A stretch of 64,000 nt of DNA from Sulfitobacter sp. CW3 (GCF_019392245.1 NZ_JAHXRL010000002.1:124001-188000); one strand, 5' to 3'. Positions 47,709-57,844 are shown, numbered from the stretch's first letter. Translations and numbers: made by a program. The notes: a model not told the origin generated them from the sequence alone.

Positions 47709-49148
47709 ATGTTTTCTAAATATAAAAAGCCAAACGCTGCTGCTCCCACGAAACAGACGGCCCCGGCCCAGCCTGCTCCGCCCCAGCAGGCAGAGCTGCC
47801 CGAGATCAAACCTGTGACGATGCGCCGGGCGGCGACCCCTGCGACAGTGGCCCCTCAGGACCGGGAACTAAAACGCAAACAACGGATGAGCGACCTCAAG
47901 CTTGAGCTGCATCGTGCGCTCTTGGACAACCTGAACCTAGCCGCGCTTGAACACGCGAGCGAACAGGACCTGCGCCAAGAAATCAACGATATTTCCGCTG
48001 AAATTCTGTCTGAGAAATCCATCGTCTTGAACCGCGAAGACCGGATTCAACTGAACTCTGAACTTTATGACGAAGTCACCGGCCTTGGTCCGCTAGAGAC
48101 ATTGCTGAAAGATGACACCGTCAACGATATTCTGGTGAACGGCCCACAACAGATCTTCGTGGAACGCGAAGGTAAACTGCAACTGACGGACATCACCTTT
48201 AAGGACGAAAAGCACCTGTTGCGGATCATCGACAAGATCGTTTCGGCCGTTGGCCGCCGCGTCGACGAAAGCAACCCCTATGTGGATGCGCGACTGAAAG
48301 ACGGCTCGCGGTTCAACGCCATGGTGCCGCCGATTGCGGTGGATGGCAGCCTTGTGTCCATCCGTAAGTTCAAAAAAGACAAGCTGGGCATTGATGATCT
48401 GGTGTCTTTCGGGGCCTTCTCCGAGGAAATGGCCGCCTATCTGCAAGCCGCTGTGGCCACACGCCTGAATATCATCGTATCGGGCGGTACCGGCTCGGGT
48501 AAAACGACCACGTTGAACGCGCTGTCGTCGTTTATCGACGATGATGAACGTATCCTGACGATCGAAGATACTGCCGAACTTCAGCTGCAACAAACCCATG
48601 TCGGCCGGATGGAAAGCCGCCCGCCCAACGTTGAGGGCAAAGGCGAGGTAACAGCACGCGACTGTCTGAAAAACGCCCTGCGGATGCGCCCCGACCGGAT
48701 CATCGTGGGTGAAACCCGCGGCGAAGAAGTCATCGACATGTTGCAGGCAATGAACACCGGCCACGACGGATCAATGACCACCATCCACGCCAACTCGGCC
48801 CGCGATGGTATCAGCCGTTTGGAAAACATGATCGCGATGGCGGGTATCGAAATGCCTCTCAAGGCGGTGCGCAGCCAGATTTCAAGCGCTGTAAACTTGA
48901 TCGTGCAAGCCTCGCGGCTTCAAGACGGTTCGCGGCGCATGACCTCGATCTCGGAAATCACCGGGATGGAGGGCGATGTGATCTCGATGCAGGAACTGTT
49001 CCGCTATCAGCGTGTCGGGCTGACGCCTGAAAACAAGATCATCGGCCATTTCACCGCCACCGGCGTGCGCAGCCACTTCTCTGAGCGGTTCAAAATGTGG
49101 GGCTATGATCTGCCGTCCTCGATCTATGAACCCACTGTGACCCAGTAA
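47709..49148 (+). CDS. cpaF: Tad pilus assembly ATPase CpaF/TadA
   Basis: 479-residue secretion-type ATPase that powers Tad pilus extension and, in Caulobacter, retraction. The N-terminal 50 residues are Ala/Pro/Gln-rich; the N-terminal helical and PAS-like domain follows; the ATPase core has Walker [17 protein letters not shown] near 258-273, Asp box [13 protein letters not shown], Walker [16 protein letters not shown], and His box MTTIHANS. Full length and highly conserved. Confidence 0.97.
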   Translation: MFSKYKKPNAAAPTKQTAPAQPAPPQQAELPEIKPVTMRRAATPATVAPQDRELKRKQRMSDLKLELHRALLDNLNLAALEHASEQDLRQEINDISAEILSEKSIVLNREDRIQLNSELYDEVTGLGPLETLLKDDTVNDILVNGPQQIFVEREGKLQLTDITFKDEKHLLRIIDKIVSAVGRRVDESNPYVDARLKDGSRFNAMVPPIAVDGSLVSIRKFKKDKLGIDDLVSFGAFSEEMAAYLQAAVATRLNIIVSGGTGSGKTTTLNALSSFIDDDERILTIEDTAELQLQQTHVGRMESRPPNVEGKGEVTARDCLKNALRMRPDRIIVGETRGEEVIDMLQAMNTGHDGSMTTIHANSARDGISRLENMIAMAGIEMPLKAVRSQISSAVNLIVQASRLQDGSRRMTSISEITGMEGDVISMQELFRYQRVGLTPENKIIGHFTATGVRSHFSERFKMWGYDLPSSIYEPTVTQ

Positions 49149-49159
49149 GGAAACACGTC

Positions 49160-50122
49160 ATGAGCATTGAACCAATTATCTACGGTCTGATATTTATCGG
49201 CGTTCTGGTGCTGGTCGAAGGCCTGTATCTGGTCGCGTTTGGCAAATCTATCAACCTCAACAGCCGCGTGAACCGCCGCCTAGAAATGCTGGAAAAAGGC
49301 ACCCGCCGCGAAGAGGTGCTGGATAAGCTGCGCAAGGAAATGCAGCAGCACATGGATCGCAAAACCATTCCGATCTATTCCATGATTGCTGAAAAAGCGC
49401 AAAAGGCGGCGATTGCGTTTACACCGCAGCAGTTGATTATGATTATGGCCGGTCTATCGGCAGTCGCGTTTTTCGGTCTGACGATCGGCACCAGCACCGA
49501 AGCCCCTGTTCGCCTGATTATTTCAATCGGTATTGGCGTCGGCGCGGTATATTTCTGGGTCGCGACCAAAGCGAAAAAACGCATGAGCATGATCGAAGAG
49601 CAACTGCCGGACGCCGTTGAATTGATGGTGCGATCCCTGCGCGTCGGGCATCCGTTTACCAGTGCGATTTCCATTGTGGCCAAAGAAATTCAGGACCCGC
49701 TCGCATCCGAATTCGGCATTATCGCAGATGAATCCGCCTATGGGCGCGACGTGGGCGAGGCGCTGAAAGACATGGCGGAACGGCTGGACATGCAGGATTT
49801 GCGTTTCCTTGCGATGGCCGTGACCATTCAACAACAATCCGGCGGTAACCTTGCTGAAATTCTGGCCGGTCTGGCCAAGGTGATCCGCGCCCGTTTCAAA
49901 CTATTCCGCCGCGTGAACGCGATCACCGCCGAGGCCAAATGGTCCGGCAAGTTCCTGTCGGCATTCCCGATTGTCGCGTTGATCGTGATCAAGCTTGGCG
50001 ACCCGCATTACTATGACGACGTCATGACCCATCCGTTCTTTGTTCCCGGATGTATCGCCGTGGTCGTCTTTCTAAGCGCAAACCTTTTGGTCATGCGCAA
50101 ACTCACTGACATCAAGGTTTAA
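49160..50122 (+). CDS. tadB: Tad inner-membrane platform protein TadB
   Basis: 320-residue type II secretion system F family protein. One N-terminal helix (about 7-27), two in the middle (92-125) and one at the C-terminus (near 295-315) flank a cytoplasmic helical bundle with LPDAVELMVRSLRVGHPF and QQQSGGNLAEILAGL, the GSPII_F motifs. AAGGA precedes the ATG. Forms the platform with TadC. Confidence 0.95.
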   Translation: MSIEPIIYGLIFIGVLVLVEGLYLVAFGKSINLNSRVNRRLEMLEKGTRREEVLDKLRKEMQQHMDRKTIPIYSMIAEKAQKAAIAFTPQQLIMIMAGLSAVAFFGLTIGTSTEAPVRLIISIGIGVGAVYFWVATKAKKRMSMIEEQLPDAVELMVRSLRVGHPFTSAISIVAKEIQDPLASEFGIIADESAYGRDVGEALKDMAERLDMQDLRFLAMAVTIQQQSGGNLAEILAGLAKVIRARFKLFRRVNAITAEAKWSGKFLSAFPIVALIVIKLGDPHYYDDVMTHPFFVPGCIAVVVFLSANLLVMRKLTDIKV

Positions 50123-50133
50123 GGCGGGTTATC

Positions 50134-51102
50134 ATGTCTATTTTCACTTCAATTGATAACATGATTGGCCCGCTCGGCTGGATCGTTTTGCTGGGCGTGA
50201 TGGGGCTGATGATGATCGGCTTGACGATTTTCATGATCCTTCGCCAACCCGAAGATCCGCTGGCCAAACTTAAGCGCACCCAATCGACCGCTGCATCGTC
50301 GGGGTCTGCGCAACATCGTTTGCGGCAATCCGACCGAAACGAACAACTTCAGAAATTCGCCAAGTTTCTTGAGCCCGAAAACTTGGAAGAGCTTAGCGCC
50401 AAAGAGCTGATGTTGCGCCAAGCGGGCTATTCCTCGCGCGATGCGGTGCGGTTCTTCCACTTTGCCCAGATGATCCTTGGTATCGCAGGGGTCGTGATCG
50501 GCGTTGTCTATGTCAACTTTTTGGGTGGCGGCGAAGGTCTGACAACCCAAAAAATGATGCTGTATACCGTCGGCCCGGGCGGCGTGGGGTATTACCTTCC
50601 GCGGTACTGGGTCACCAAACGTGTGGCTGAACGCAAGGAACAGATCACCCGCGGTTTTCCTGACGCATTGGACATGATGCTGGTCTGCGTCGAGGCGGGG
50701 CAATCGCTGGATCAATCTATCGTGCGTGTTGCCGCTGAACTGCGCGCCTCCTACCCCGCCTTGGCCGAAGAATTCGAGGTCGTCGCCTATGAAATGAAAG
50801 CCGGCAAAGACAAGATCACCGTTTTGAACGATATGGGTGACCGCTGCGGTGTTCAGGATATTTCGTCTTTTGTTACGGTTCTGGTTCAATCTGCTGCGTT
50901 TGGCACATCCATTTCCGACGCACTTCGGGTCTATGCAGAAGAGATGCGTGATAAACGCGTGATGCGCGCCGAAGAGGCCGCAAACAAGTTGCCAACCAAG
51001 ATGACCCTTGCCACAATGATGCTTACAGTACCGCCTTTGCTACTTATCCTCGTAGCACCGTCAGTGCTTGGAATTACGCAGCTAGGTGCAGGTACAAGAT
51101 GA
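50134..51102 (+). CDS. tadC: Tad inner-membrane platform protein TadC
   Basis: 322-residue partner of TadB with the same type II secretion F domain: FPDALDMMLVCVEAGQSLDQ near 180-200 and VQSAAFGTSISDALRVYAEEM near 250-270. Hydrophobic segments near residues 13-33, 110-150 and 295-315. AAGGCGG precedes the ATG, 12 nt after tadB. Its stop overlaps tadD by 4 nt. Confidence 0.95.
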   Translation: MSIFTSIDNMIGPLGWIVLLGVMGLMMIGLTIFMILRQPEDPLAKLKRTQSTAASSGSAQHRLRQSDRNEQLQKFAKFLEPENLEELSAKELMLRQAGYSSRDAVRFFHFAQMILGIAGVVIGVVYVNFLGGGEGLTTQKMMLYTVGPGGVGYYLPRYWVTKRVAERKEQITRGFPDALDMMLVCVEAGQSLDQSIVRVAAELRASYPALAEEFEVVAYEMKAGKDKITVLNDMGDRCGVQDISSFVTVLVQSAAFGTSISDALRVYAEEMRDKRVMRAEEAANKLPTKMTLATMMLTVPPLLLILVAPSVLGITQLGAGTR

Positions 51103-51698
51103 TCAAACGCCAAAGTCTCAAACGCAGCGCTGCGTTTGTGCTTTGCTTGACAGTCGTCACTGGATTAACCGCCTGTTCATCAGGCGGTTTTCCTGCGTTC
51201 GGGCCAAAGCGTGACGATGCCAGCCCTTTTGCGCCGGGTGTGAACATGCGCAAAGACGCGGAAGACGGAGTTGAGGTCGCCCACCGGCTGATGGCGGCCG
51301 GTGAATACGAACTGGCCATCCGCGCCTTTAACCGCGCGGCACTGGCGACCGAGTTGAATGCCGAAATCCTGTCTGGTCTGGGCAGTGCCAATCTGGGTTT
51401 GGGGCGTCTGGGACAAGCTGAAAAACTGCTGCGCGAGGCCGTTGCCAAAGACTCCACCCAGCCCGAAGTTTGGAATAATTTAGGCGTGGTTTTGATGGAG
51501 CGTGGCAAATTAGCCGAAGCTAACCTTACGTTTCGTAAGGCTTATGCGCTCGACAATGGCGAAAGTGACGCAATCCGCGACAATTTACGCTTAGCGCTCG
51601 CAAAAACAGAAAACTCTGCTACGATCCAAAATCAAGAAGACGATTATAAATTGGTGCGGCGCGGTTCGGGCGATTTCCTGATCCGGTCAGTACCATGA
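51099..51698 (+). CDS. tadD: TadD-like TPR lipoprotein
   Basis: 199-residue outer-membrane lipoprotein. The lipobox TGLTAC puts the lipidated cysteine at residue 26. About four TPR-like helical hairpins cover 60-170, for example AHRLMAAGEYELAIRAFNRA and VWNNLGVVLMERGKLAEA. TadD acts as a pilotin-like factor for the secretin in other bacteria. The start overlaps tadC (ATGA). Confidence 0.9.
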   Translation: MIKRQSLKRSAAFVLCLTVVTGLTACSSGGFPAFGPKRDDASPFAPGVNMRKDAEDGVEVAHRLMAAGEYELAIRAFNRAALATELNAEILSGLGSANLGLGRLGQAEKLLREAVAKDSTQPEVWNNLGVVLMERGKLAEANLTFRKAYALDNGESDAIRDNLRLALAKTENSATIQNQEDDYKLVRRGSGDFLIRSVP

Positions 51699-51727
51699 CC
51701 GAGGCAGAGCAGTAAAAGGACGCACAA

Positions 51728-52582
51728 ATGCGCCACCCCTTTATCTTGGCCGCTTGCATTGCAGGCGCGACTGTTGTTTCAGGCTGTGGTGACACGTCTG
51801 GCGACAACGCCGTTTCCCGTGCGTTTCAAGACGTAAATGTCATTGATGCATCGAACCTTAACGATGTAATGCTGACCGTCGCCGATCCGAACGAGGCGGT
51901 GAATTACTTTTCCCGCACCGCCCAGGAAAATCCGGACCGGATCGATATCCAACGCGGTTTGGCTAAATCTTTGGTCCGCGCGAAACGCTATCCCGAAGCA
52001 ACAAGCGTCTGGGCAAAAGTCGTCAAGATGGACGACGCGACACCAGATGACAGTGTCGATTATGCCGACGCGCTGATCCGGTCAGGCGATTGGGCAAAGG
52101 CGGAAAAGACATTAGACACCGTGCCCCCGACCCACGAAACCTATAACCGGTACCGTCTTGAGGCGATTGTCGCTGACAGCAAGCAGGAATGGGAAAAAGC
52201 GGACAGCTTTTATGAAATCGCCATCGGCCTGACCATGCAGCCTGCATCGGTCATGAACAACTGGGGCTATTCCAAACTGACGCGCGGCGAATACAAAGCA
52301 GCTGAACGGCTTTTTGGCGATGCGATCCGTCAGGACCCCACCCTGTTTACCGCCAAGAACAATCTGGTGCTCGCCCGTGGTGCACAGCGTGAATATTCCC
52401 TTCCCGCGATCGAAATGGATCAAACGGAACGCGCGCAACTTTTGCACACGCTGGCCTTGTCAGCGATCAAAAAGGGCGACGTCGAAACCGGCAAAGGCCT
52501 GTTGCAAGACGCCATCAGCACCCACCCGCAGCACTTTGAGACAGCTGTTCGGTCACTGCGTGCATTGGAAAACTCGGGCTGA
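51728..52582 (+). CDS. Second Tad-locus TPR lipoprotein
   Basis: 284-residue lipoprotein with lipobox VVSGC (Cys20) and TPR repeats over about 60-275 (DIQRGLAKSLVRAKRYPEAT, NNWGYSKLTRGEYKAAERLF). It follows tadD after 29 nt. Such pairs of TPR proteins are common in Tad loci; the second probably contributes to secretin assembly or to outer-membrane anchoring, though no specific role is known. Confidence 0.87.
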   Translation: MRHPFILAACIAGATVVSGCGDTSGDNAVSRAFQDVNVIDASNLNDVMLTVADPNEAVNYFSRTAQENPDRIDIQRGLAKSLVRAKRYPEATSVWAKVVKMDDATPDDSVDYADALIRSGDWAKAEKTLDTVPPTHETYNRYRLEAIVADSKQEWEKADSFYEIAIGLTMQPASVMNNWGYSKLTRGEYKAAERLFGDAIRQDPTLFTAKNNLVLARGAQREYSLPAIEMDQTERAQLLHTLALSAIKKGDVETGKGLLQDAISTHPQHFETAVRSLRALENSG

Positions 52583-52588
52583 CGGGTA

Positions 52589-53083
52589 ATGTCGATCACC
52601 GTTTACGCAGCCGTATGGTTTCTGCCGTTCGTCATCCCACTATGCCTTTATGCGGCCTATACCGATATGGCGTCGATGCGGATCACCAACCCGACAGTGC
52701 TGGCGCTGGCTGCGGTTTTTGTGGTGATCGGCCCGATTGCATTGCCTTTTGAAACCTACCTTTGGCACCTGCTGGCCATGGCGGCTGCCTTGGTTGTCGG
52801 CATTTTCCTGAATGCCGCGGGGGTGATGGGTGCGGGCGACGCAAAATTCATCGCCGCCGGTGTGCCCTTTGTCGCCTTGGGTGACCTGCGTCTTATGATG
52901 GCGCTGCTTATGGCCACGATTGTGGCCGCCACCATCACGCATCGCGGTGCCAAATACACCCCGATACGCAAGCTGGTGCCACATTGGACCAGCTGGGACC
53001 AAAGCAAGAAATTTCCGATGGGATTGGCACTTGGCCCCACACTTGCCATTTATTTGATCCTTGGCGCGCTTTTTGGGGCCTGA
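52589..53083 (+). CDS. Type IV prepilin peptidase CpaA/TadV
   Basis: 164-residue A24 aspartic membrane protease that cuts pilin leaders after glycine. The two catalytic aspartates are in AAYTDMASMRI (near residue 26) and MGAGDAKF (near 89), the family GxGD motif. Four to five transmembrane helices; the long N-methylating domain of PilD-type enzymes is missing, as usual for TadV. It starts 7 nt after the TPR gene and is expected to process the pilins at 42345 and 42649. Confidence 0.94.
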   Translation: MSITVYAAVWFLPFVIPLCLYAAYTDMASMRITNPTVLALAAVFVVIGPIALPFETYLWHLLAMAAALVVGIFLNAAGVMGAGDAKFIAAGVPFVALGDLRLMMALLMATIVAATITHRGAKYTPIRKLVPHWTSWDQSKKFPMGLALGPTLAIYLILGALFGA

Positions 53084-53149
53084 TTTACGCCATATTTGCC
53101 CGTTAACTAAATCCCCAGATAACGATCAGTCGACCCAAAGGGCTCTTTC

Positions 53150-54457
53150 ATGAATGTGCAAACCTCTGCTGTGATGGCACCACCGCCGCCGCGCACCATC
53201 CAAGACATGAAACTGCCGGTGATGATGATGCGCGATATCATGATCAAAACCATGTACCGCAAAAACGTAACGATGGTCAGCGAAACCGCCGAAGCAATCT
53301 GCTTGCCAATACATGTCACCCAAGAATTGATCGACATGGCCCGCGACCAACGCCTGGTCGAAGCAACAGGCACATTGAACGCCAATAGCGGCCATGAAAT
53401 GGGGTACCAGCTTACGGATCTGGGCAAATCACGCGCGCTCGACGCCTTGGCGCAATCAGAATATTTCGGCCCGATGCCTGTCCCGCTCGATGTCTACCGC
53501 GAGCAGGTCGAACGCCAATCGGTGCGCAACATGCAGATCACCCGCGCGCAGCTAGAGGGCGCAATGGGCCATCTTGTGATGCCGGACGAACTGCTTAGCA
53601 ATTTGGGGCCTGCCGTATCTGCGGGACGGTCCATTCTGATGTACGGCCCCCCCGGCAACGGTAAATCCAGCATCTCAAACGGTATCCGCGCCGCACTTGG
53701 TGATCAGATCTACGTTCCGCGCGCGATTGAATATGCCGCGCAGGTGATCACCGTATATGATCCGATTGTACACAGCGCCGCCGCAATCCAGGAACAGGAC
53801 CCCAACGCCCTGCGCCGCATCACCAGCTTTGACAGCCGCTATGTGAAATGCGACCGCCCCACGGTCATCACCGGCGGGGAATTGTCCCTTGATATGTTGG
53901 ATCTGGTGTACAACCCCACAGCCCGTACCTATCAGGCACCGCTTCAGCTGAAATCGACCGGCGGTATTTTCATCGTCGACGACCTTGGCCGCCAAAAAGA
54001 AAGCCCCCAAAGCATCGTCAACCGCTGGATTGTCCCACTCGAAGAAAACAAGGATATCCTTGCCCTTCAGTCCGGCGAAAACTTCGAGGTGCCGTTCGAC
54101 ACGTTGGTGATCTTCTCGACCAACTTCCACCCGAACGAAATCTTCGACCAAGCCGCCCTGCGCCGCATCTTCTTCAAGATCAAGATCGACGGACCGGACC
54201 AGAAAAACTTCCTCAAGATTTTTGCGATGGTTGCAAAGAACCGCAAGATGCCTTTGGATGAAGCGACAATGATCCACTTGCTCAATAACAAATACCCCAC
54301 CATCGATAACAGTTTTGCCAATTACCAGCCGGTGTTCTTGATCGACCAGATCATCGCCATCTGCGACTTCGAAGGAATACCCTACCAAATGACCCCCGAC
54401 CTGATGGACCGCGCTTGGGCCAACATGTTCATAGACGACGAACATATCGTGAAATGA
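53150..54457 (+). CDS. AAA+ ATPase associated with the Tad locus
   Basis: 435-residue cytoplasmic ATPase of unassigned role. Residues about 25-105 look like a winged-helix domain (VSETAEAICLPIHVTQELID, YQLTDLGKSRALDAL). The ATPase core has Walker A LMYGPPGNGKSS near 164-175, Walker B GIFIVDDLGRQ near 271-281, a sensor-1 asparagine in IFSTNFHPNE and arginine-rich AALRRIFFKIKI near 340. AAAGGG lies 7 nt before the ATG, 66 nt after the prepilin peptidase, on the same strand. It resembles predicted ATPases that travel with secretion loci; DNA binding or remodelling of a complex are both possible. Confidence 0.85.
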   Translation: MNVQTSAVMAPPPPRTIQDMKLPVMMMRDIMIKTMYRKNVTMVSETAEAICLPIHVTQELIDMARDQRLVEATGTLNANSGHEMGYQLTDLGKSRALDALAQSEYFGPMPVPLDVYREQVERQSVRNMQITRAQLEGAMGHLVMPDELLSNLGPAVSAGRSILMYGPPGNGKSSISNGIRAALGDQIYVPRAIEYAAQVITVYDPIVHSAAAIQEQDPNALRRITSFDSRYVKCDRPTVITGGELSLDMLDLVYNPTARTYQAPLQLKSTGGIFIVDDLGRQKESPQSIVNRWIVPLEENKDILALQSGENFEVPFDTLVIFSTNFHPNEIFDQAALRRIFFKIKIDGPDQKNFLKIFAMVAKNRKMPLDEATMIHLLNNKYPTIDNSFANYQPVFLIDQIIAICDFEGIPYQMTPDLMDRAWANMFIDDEHIVK

Positions 54458-54461
54458 TGCA

Positions 54462-55256
54462 ATGCGATCTTTAATCGGTGTCGCCGGGTGCGGACGCATG
54501 GGCGGGCCCATGTTGGCAGCCCTGCGTGCGGCAGACCTGCCCGCGCGTGGGTATGATGTAGTTCCCTCCGAAATGGGTCACATCACGGATGACATCGCCG
54601 TCTTCTCCGAAGACCTTGATACCCTGATCACGGTGGTGCGCGACATCGACCAAACCGATGCGGTGTTGTTTGGTGATCAGAATTTCACGGCCATTCCCAG
54701 CCTGCGCCGCATCATCCTATGCTCCACACTCAGCCCCCGCTATGTGCTTGGATTGCGTGACCAGGTGCCGTCCCATATCACCCTTATCGACGCCCCCATG
54801 TCCGGTGCCCAGATCGCGGCAGAACAGGCACGCCTCAGCTTCATGCTGGGCGGAGACAGCGATGATCTGCAAGCAGCGCAACCACTGTTCAGCGCCATGG
54901 GCAAACATTTCCACCGCATGGGCGCGTATGGTGCGGGCATGCAGGCCAAAGTCCTCAACAATTTGCTTGCCGCCAGCAACACCGCGATGACCCGCCTCGT
55001 GCTGGACTGGGCAGATCAATCCGGCCTGGACGAGGGCAAGCTCCTGAACCTGATCCACACATCGTCGGGCCAGAACTGGTTGGCCTCGGGTTTTAACGAC
55101 ATCGAATTCGCCCGCGACGGCTTTGCCCCTGACAACACCATCGGTATCCTGGTCAAAGACGTCGCCAGCGCCCTCGACGCCGCCCCGACAGACGCCGACA
55201 CAGCGCTCCCCGAACTCATCCAGACGGCCATCAAGAACCTCAAGCCCCGCCCCTGA
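54462..55256 (+). CDS. NAD-dependent beta-hydroxyacid dehydrogenase (3-hydroxyisobutyrate type)
   Basis: 264-residue dehydrogenase. The Rossmann loop is GVAGCGRMGGPML at residues 6-18, the substrate motif DAPMSGAQIAAE near 112, the catalytic lysine in GAGMQAKVLNNLL near 166 and the C-terminal KDVASALDAA near 232. It may act on 3-hydroxyisobutyrate, tartronate semialdehyde or a related acid; the sequence does not tell. It begins 4 nt after the AAA+ gene stop, so it may be read from the same transcript, but no functional tie is evident. Confidence 0.88.
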   Translation: MRSLIGVAGCGRMGGPMLAALRAADLPARGYDVVPSEMGHITDDIAVFSEDLDTLITVVRDIDQTDAVLFGDQNFTAIPSLRRIILCSTLSPRYVLGLRDQVPSHITLIDAPMSGAQIAAEQARLSFMLGGDSDDLQAAQPLFSAMGKHFHRMGAYGAGMQAKVLNNLLAASNTAMTRLVLDWADQSGLDEGKLLNLIHTSSGQNWLASGFNDIEFARDGFAPDNTIGILVKDVASALDAAPTDADTALPELIQTAIKNLKPRP

Positions 55257-55271
55257 TTTCATTTTGCCGTG

Positions 55272-55305
55272 TAAACTCCGGGGGTTTGGGGGCTGGCCCC
55301 CAACC
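55272..55305 (+). repeat. GC-rich 3'-flank element (copy 2)
   Basis: Begins TAAACTCCGGGGG, 16 nt after the dehydrogenase stop, and contains the near-perfect palindrome TTGGGGGC-tg-GCCCCCAA (55286-55303). It matches the element after argD (23341-23375) in sequence, in distance from the stop and in orientation relative to the gene. Confidence 0.65.
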
Positions 55306-55357
55306 TTATCGCGGTACATGGGCTGGTTCCTGTGCGATCAGACCCTATCTAAACCCT

Positions 55358-57805
55358 ATGCAAATCCTCCCGCCCCAATTCACTCAATGGTTCGCGCGCA
55401 AAGGCTGGACGGTTCATCCCCACCAGCAAGACATGCTTGACCGCGCGGATGCACCAGCCTTGCTGCTGATCGCGCCCACGGGCGGCGGCAAGACCCTGTC
55501 CGGCTTCCTCCCCACCCTTGTCGATCTGGCCGATGGCCATCACCAAGGGATGCACACGCTCTATATCTCCCCCCTCAAAGCGCTGGCCGCAGACATCAAA
55601 CGTAACCTCACGACGCCGGTTACCGAAATGGATCTGCCGATCCGCATTGAAGACCGCACCGGGGACACGTCGCAAACACGTAAACGCCGCCAACGCGCCG
55701 ACCCTCCGCATATCCTGCTAACCACCCCCGAAAGCCTCGCCCTGCTCATCTCCTATGAGGACGCACCGCGCATGTTCAAAGGCCTGAAACGGGTGGTGAT
55801 TGACGAAATCCATGCCCTCGCAGAAAGCAAACGCGGCGATCAGCTGATGCTGGCTTTGACACGCCTGCAAACGCTATGCCCTGACCTGAAACGCGTCGGG
55901 CTGTCCGCCACCGTCGAAGATCCCGCAGCCATTGCCCACTTCATGGCGCGGCACCCCGATCCCTGCCCCATTCTCTTGGCGGATCCCGGTCCTCCCCCCG
56001 ACATTCAAATGCTCCGCACAACCGAGGCCCCGCCGTGGGCTGGCGGCGGTGCGGCCTATGCGATCCCCGCAGTTCTTGATCAAATCCGCCAACACAATAC
56101 GACGCTGATCTTTCATAACACCCGCGCACAGGCCGAGATTTTCTTTCACAACCTGTGGCTGGCAAATGACGACAGCCTACCCATCGGCATCCATCACGGT
56201 TCTCTTGATCGCACCCAGCGTGAACGGGTCGAGGCCGCAATGGTACGCGGCGATCTGCGGGCAATCGTTTGCACCGGCAGCCTTGATCTGGGCATCGACT
56301 GGGGCGACGTTGATCTGGTTATCCAGATCGGTGCGCCAAAGAACGTGAAACGCCTTGTCCAGCGGATCGGGCGCGCAAACCACCGATATAATGCCCCGTC
56401 CAAGGCCCTTCTGGTCCCTGCCAACCGGTTCGAGGTCGTTGAATGCGTCGCAGCACTTGAGGCCGTATTGGACGGGGAACTGGACGGCGAACCTCGCGGT
56501 CCCGGCCCCCGCGATGTACTGTGCCAGCATATCCTGATCACCGCCTGCGCGGGCCCTTTCGACGCAGATGCATTATTTACCGAGGTTACCTCAGCCGGCG
56601 CATATGCCGCGCTGACCCGATCCGAATTCGATGCCTGTCTCGATTTTTGCGCGACGGGGGGCTACGCATTGCGGGCCTACGACAAATGGCAACGCCTGAT
56701 GCAAAGGGACGGGTTGTGGTCTTTGCGTGATCCCCGCGCCAGCCAACGCATCCGCATGAACATCGGCACGATCCAGGATACAGATACCCTAAAAGTACGC
56801 ATGAAACGCAACCGCGGCGGCAAACCTCTGGGCGAGATCGAAGAAGGCTTTGCCGCGTCCCTCACGCCCGGCGATACATTTTTGATCGGCGGCCAAATCG
56901 TGAAATACGAAGGCCTGCGCGAAATGACCGTCGAAGTCAGCCGCGAGTCCGCCAAAAAGCCCCGCATCGCCTCTTTCATGGGCACGAAATTCGCAACCTC
57001 AACGCAGCTTTCAGCGCGGGTTCAGCGGATGTTCACCCAAACCAACTGGCCCGACCTGCCAGACCACACCGCTGATTGGCTGGCCCTGCAACGCGAGGTC
57101 AGCCAATTGCCCCAGCCGGGCCGTTTATTGATCGAAAGCTTCCCCCATGACGGGCATGCCCAAACGGTGATCTACGGCTTTGCCGGGCGTAACGGTCAGC
57201 AAACTCTTGGCCTGCTCCTCACCAAACGGATGGAAGATCTTGGGTTAAACCCTCTAGGCTTTGTCGCGACAGATTATGCGACATTAATTTGGGGTCTCGA
57301 TACAGTCACAGACCCCGCGCCCCTGTTTGACCCGATCGCACTGCATGACGGGCTTGATACGTGGCTGGCAGGAAACGCCATGATGAAACGGACGTTCCGC
57401 GCGTCTGCCACGATCGCCGGACTGATCGAGCGCAACACGCCCCAATCCCGCAAATCAGGCAGACAGGCGACCTTCAGTTCCGATATCCTCTATGACACGC
57501 TTGCCAAATACGACCCCGATCATCTTATGCTCGACATCACACGCCAAGAAGCCCTGCGCGGTTTGGTCGATTTTGGCAGGATCCAAGAGATGCTCGCGCG
57601 CATTGAAGGGCGGATTGACCATAGAGTTTTAGGCAAAGTCAGCCCCCTCGCCGCCCCGCTCTTTTTGGAAACCGGGCGCGTTCCAGTAAAAGGGGCCGCC
57701 GAAGAACAGTTGCTTGCCAAGGAGGCCGCACGTTTGATGGAAGCGTCAGGGCTGGCCAATATTACGCCCAGCCCCTCCGACAAACCTCGGTGGCGGGTGG
57801 GATGA
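55358..57805 (+). CDS. Ligase-associated DEXH-box helicase (Lhr family)
   Basis: 815-residue DNA helicase. Motif I is LIAPTGGGKTLSGF near residue 34, motif II DEIHA near 151, motif III GLSATVED, and motif VI VQRIGRANH near 345; a winged-helix and the long Lhr C-terminal domain follow. The start MQILPPQFTQWFARKGW with HPHQQDML is the normal beginning of ligase-associated Lhr. The usual partner genes for an ATP-dependent ligase and exonuclease do not flank it here, but pdeM does, 293 nt downstream. Confidence 0.94.
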   Translation: MQILPPQFTQWFARKGWTVHPHQQDMLDRADAPALLLIAPTGGGKTLSGFLPTLVDLADGHHQGMHTLYISPLKALAADIKRNLTTPVTEMDLPIRIEDRTGDTSQTRKRRQRADPPHILLTTPESLALLISYEDAPRMFKGLKRVVIDEIHALAESKRGDQLMLALTRLQTLCPDLKRVGLSATVEDPAAIAHFMARHPDPCPILLADPGPPPDIQMLRTTEAPPWAGGGAAYAIPAVLDQIRQHNTTLIFHNTRAQAEIFFHNLWLANDDSLPIGIHHGSLDRTQRERVEAAMVRGDLRAIVCTGSLDLGIDWGDVDLVIQIGAPKNVKRLVQRIGRANHRYNAPSKALLVPANRFEVVECVAALEAVLDGELDGEPRGPGPRDVLCQHILITACAGPFDADALFTEVTSAGAYAALTRSEFDACLDFCATGGYALRAYDKWQRLMQRDGLWSLRDPRASQRIRMNIGTIQDTDTLKVRMKRNRGGKPLGEIEEGFAASLTPGDTFLIGGQIVKYEGLREMTVEVSRESAKKPRIASFMGTKFATSTQLSARVQRMFTQTNWPDLPDHTADWLALQREVSQLPQPGRLLIESFPHDGHAQTVIYGFAGRNGQQTLGLLLTKRMEDLGLNPLGFVATDYATLIWGLDTVTDPAPLFDPIALHDGLDTWLAGNAMMKRTFRASATIAGLIERNTPQSRKSGRQATFSSDILYDTLAKYDPDHLMLDITRQEALRGLVDFGRIQEMLARIEGRIDHRVLGKVSPLAAPLFLETGRVPVKGAAEEQLLAKEAARLMEASGLANITPSPSDKPRWRVG

Positions 57806-57844
57806 TAATCACCACCGTCTTTCACTGATTTAGCGTTAGGATTT

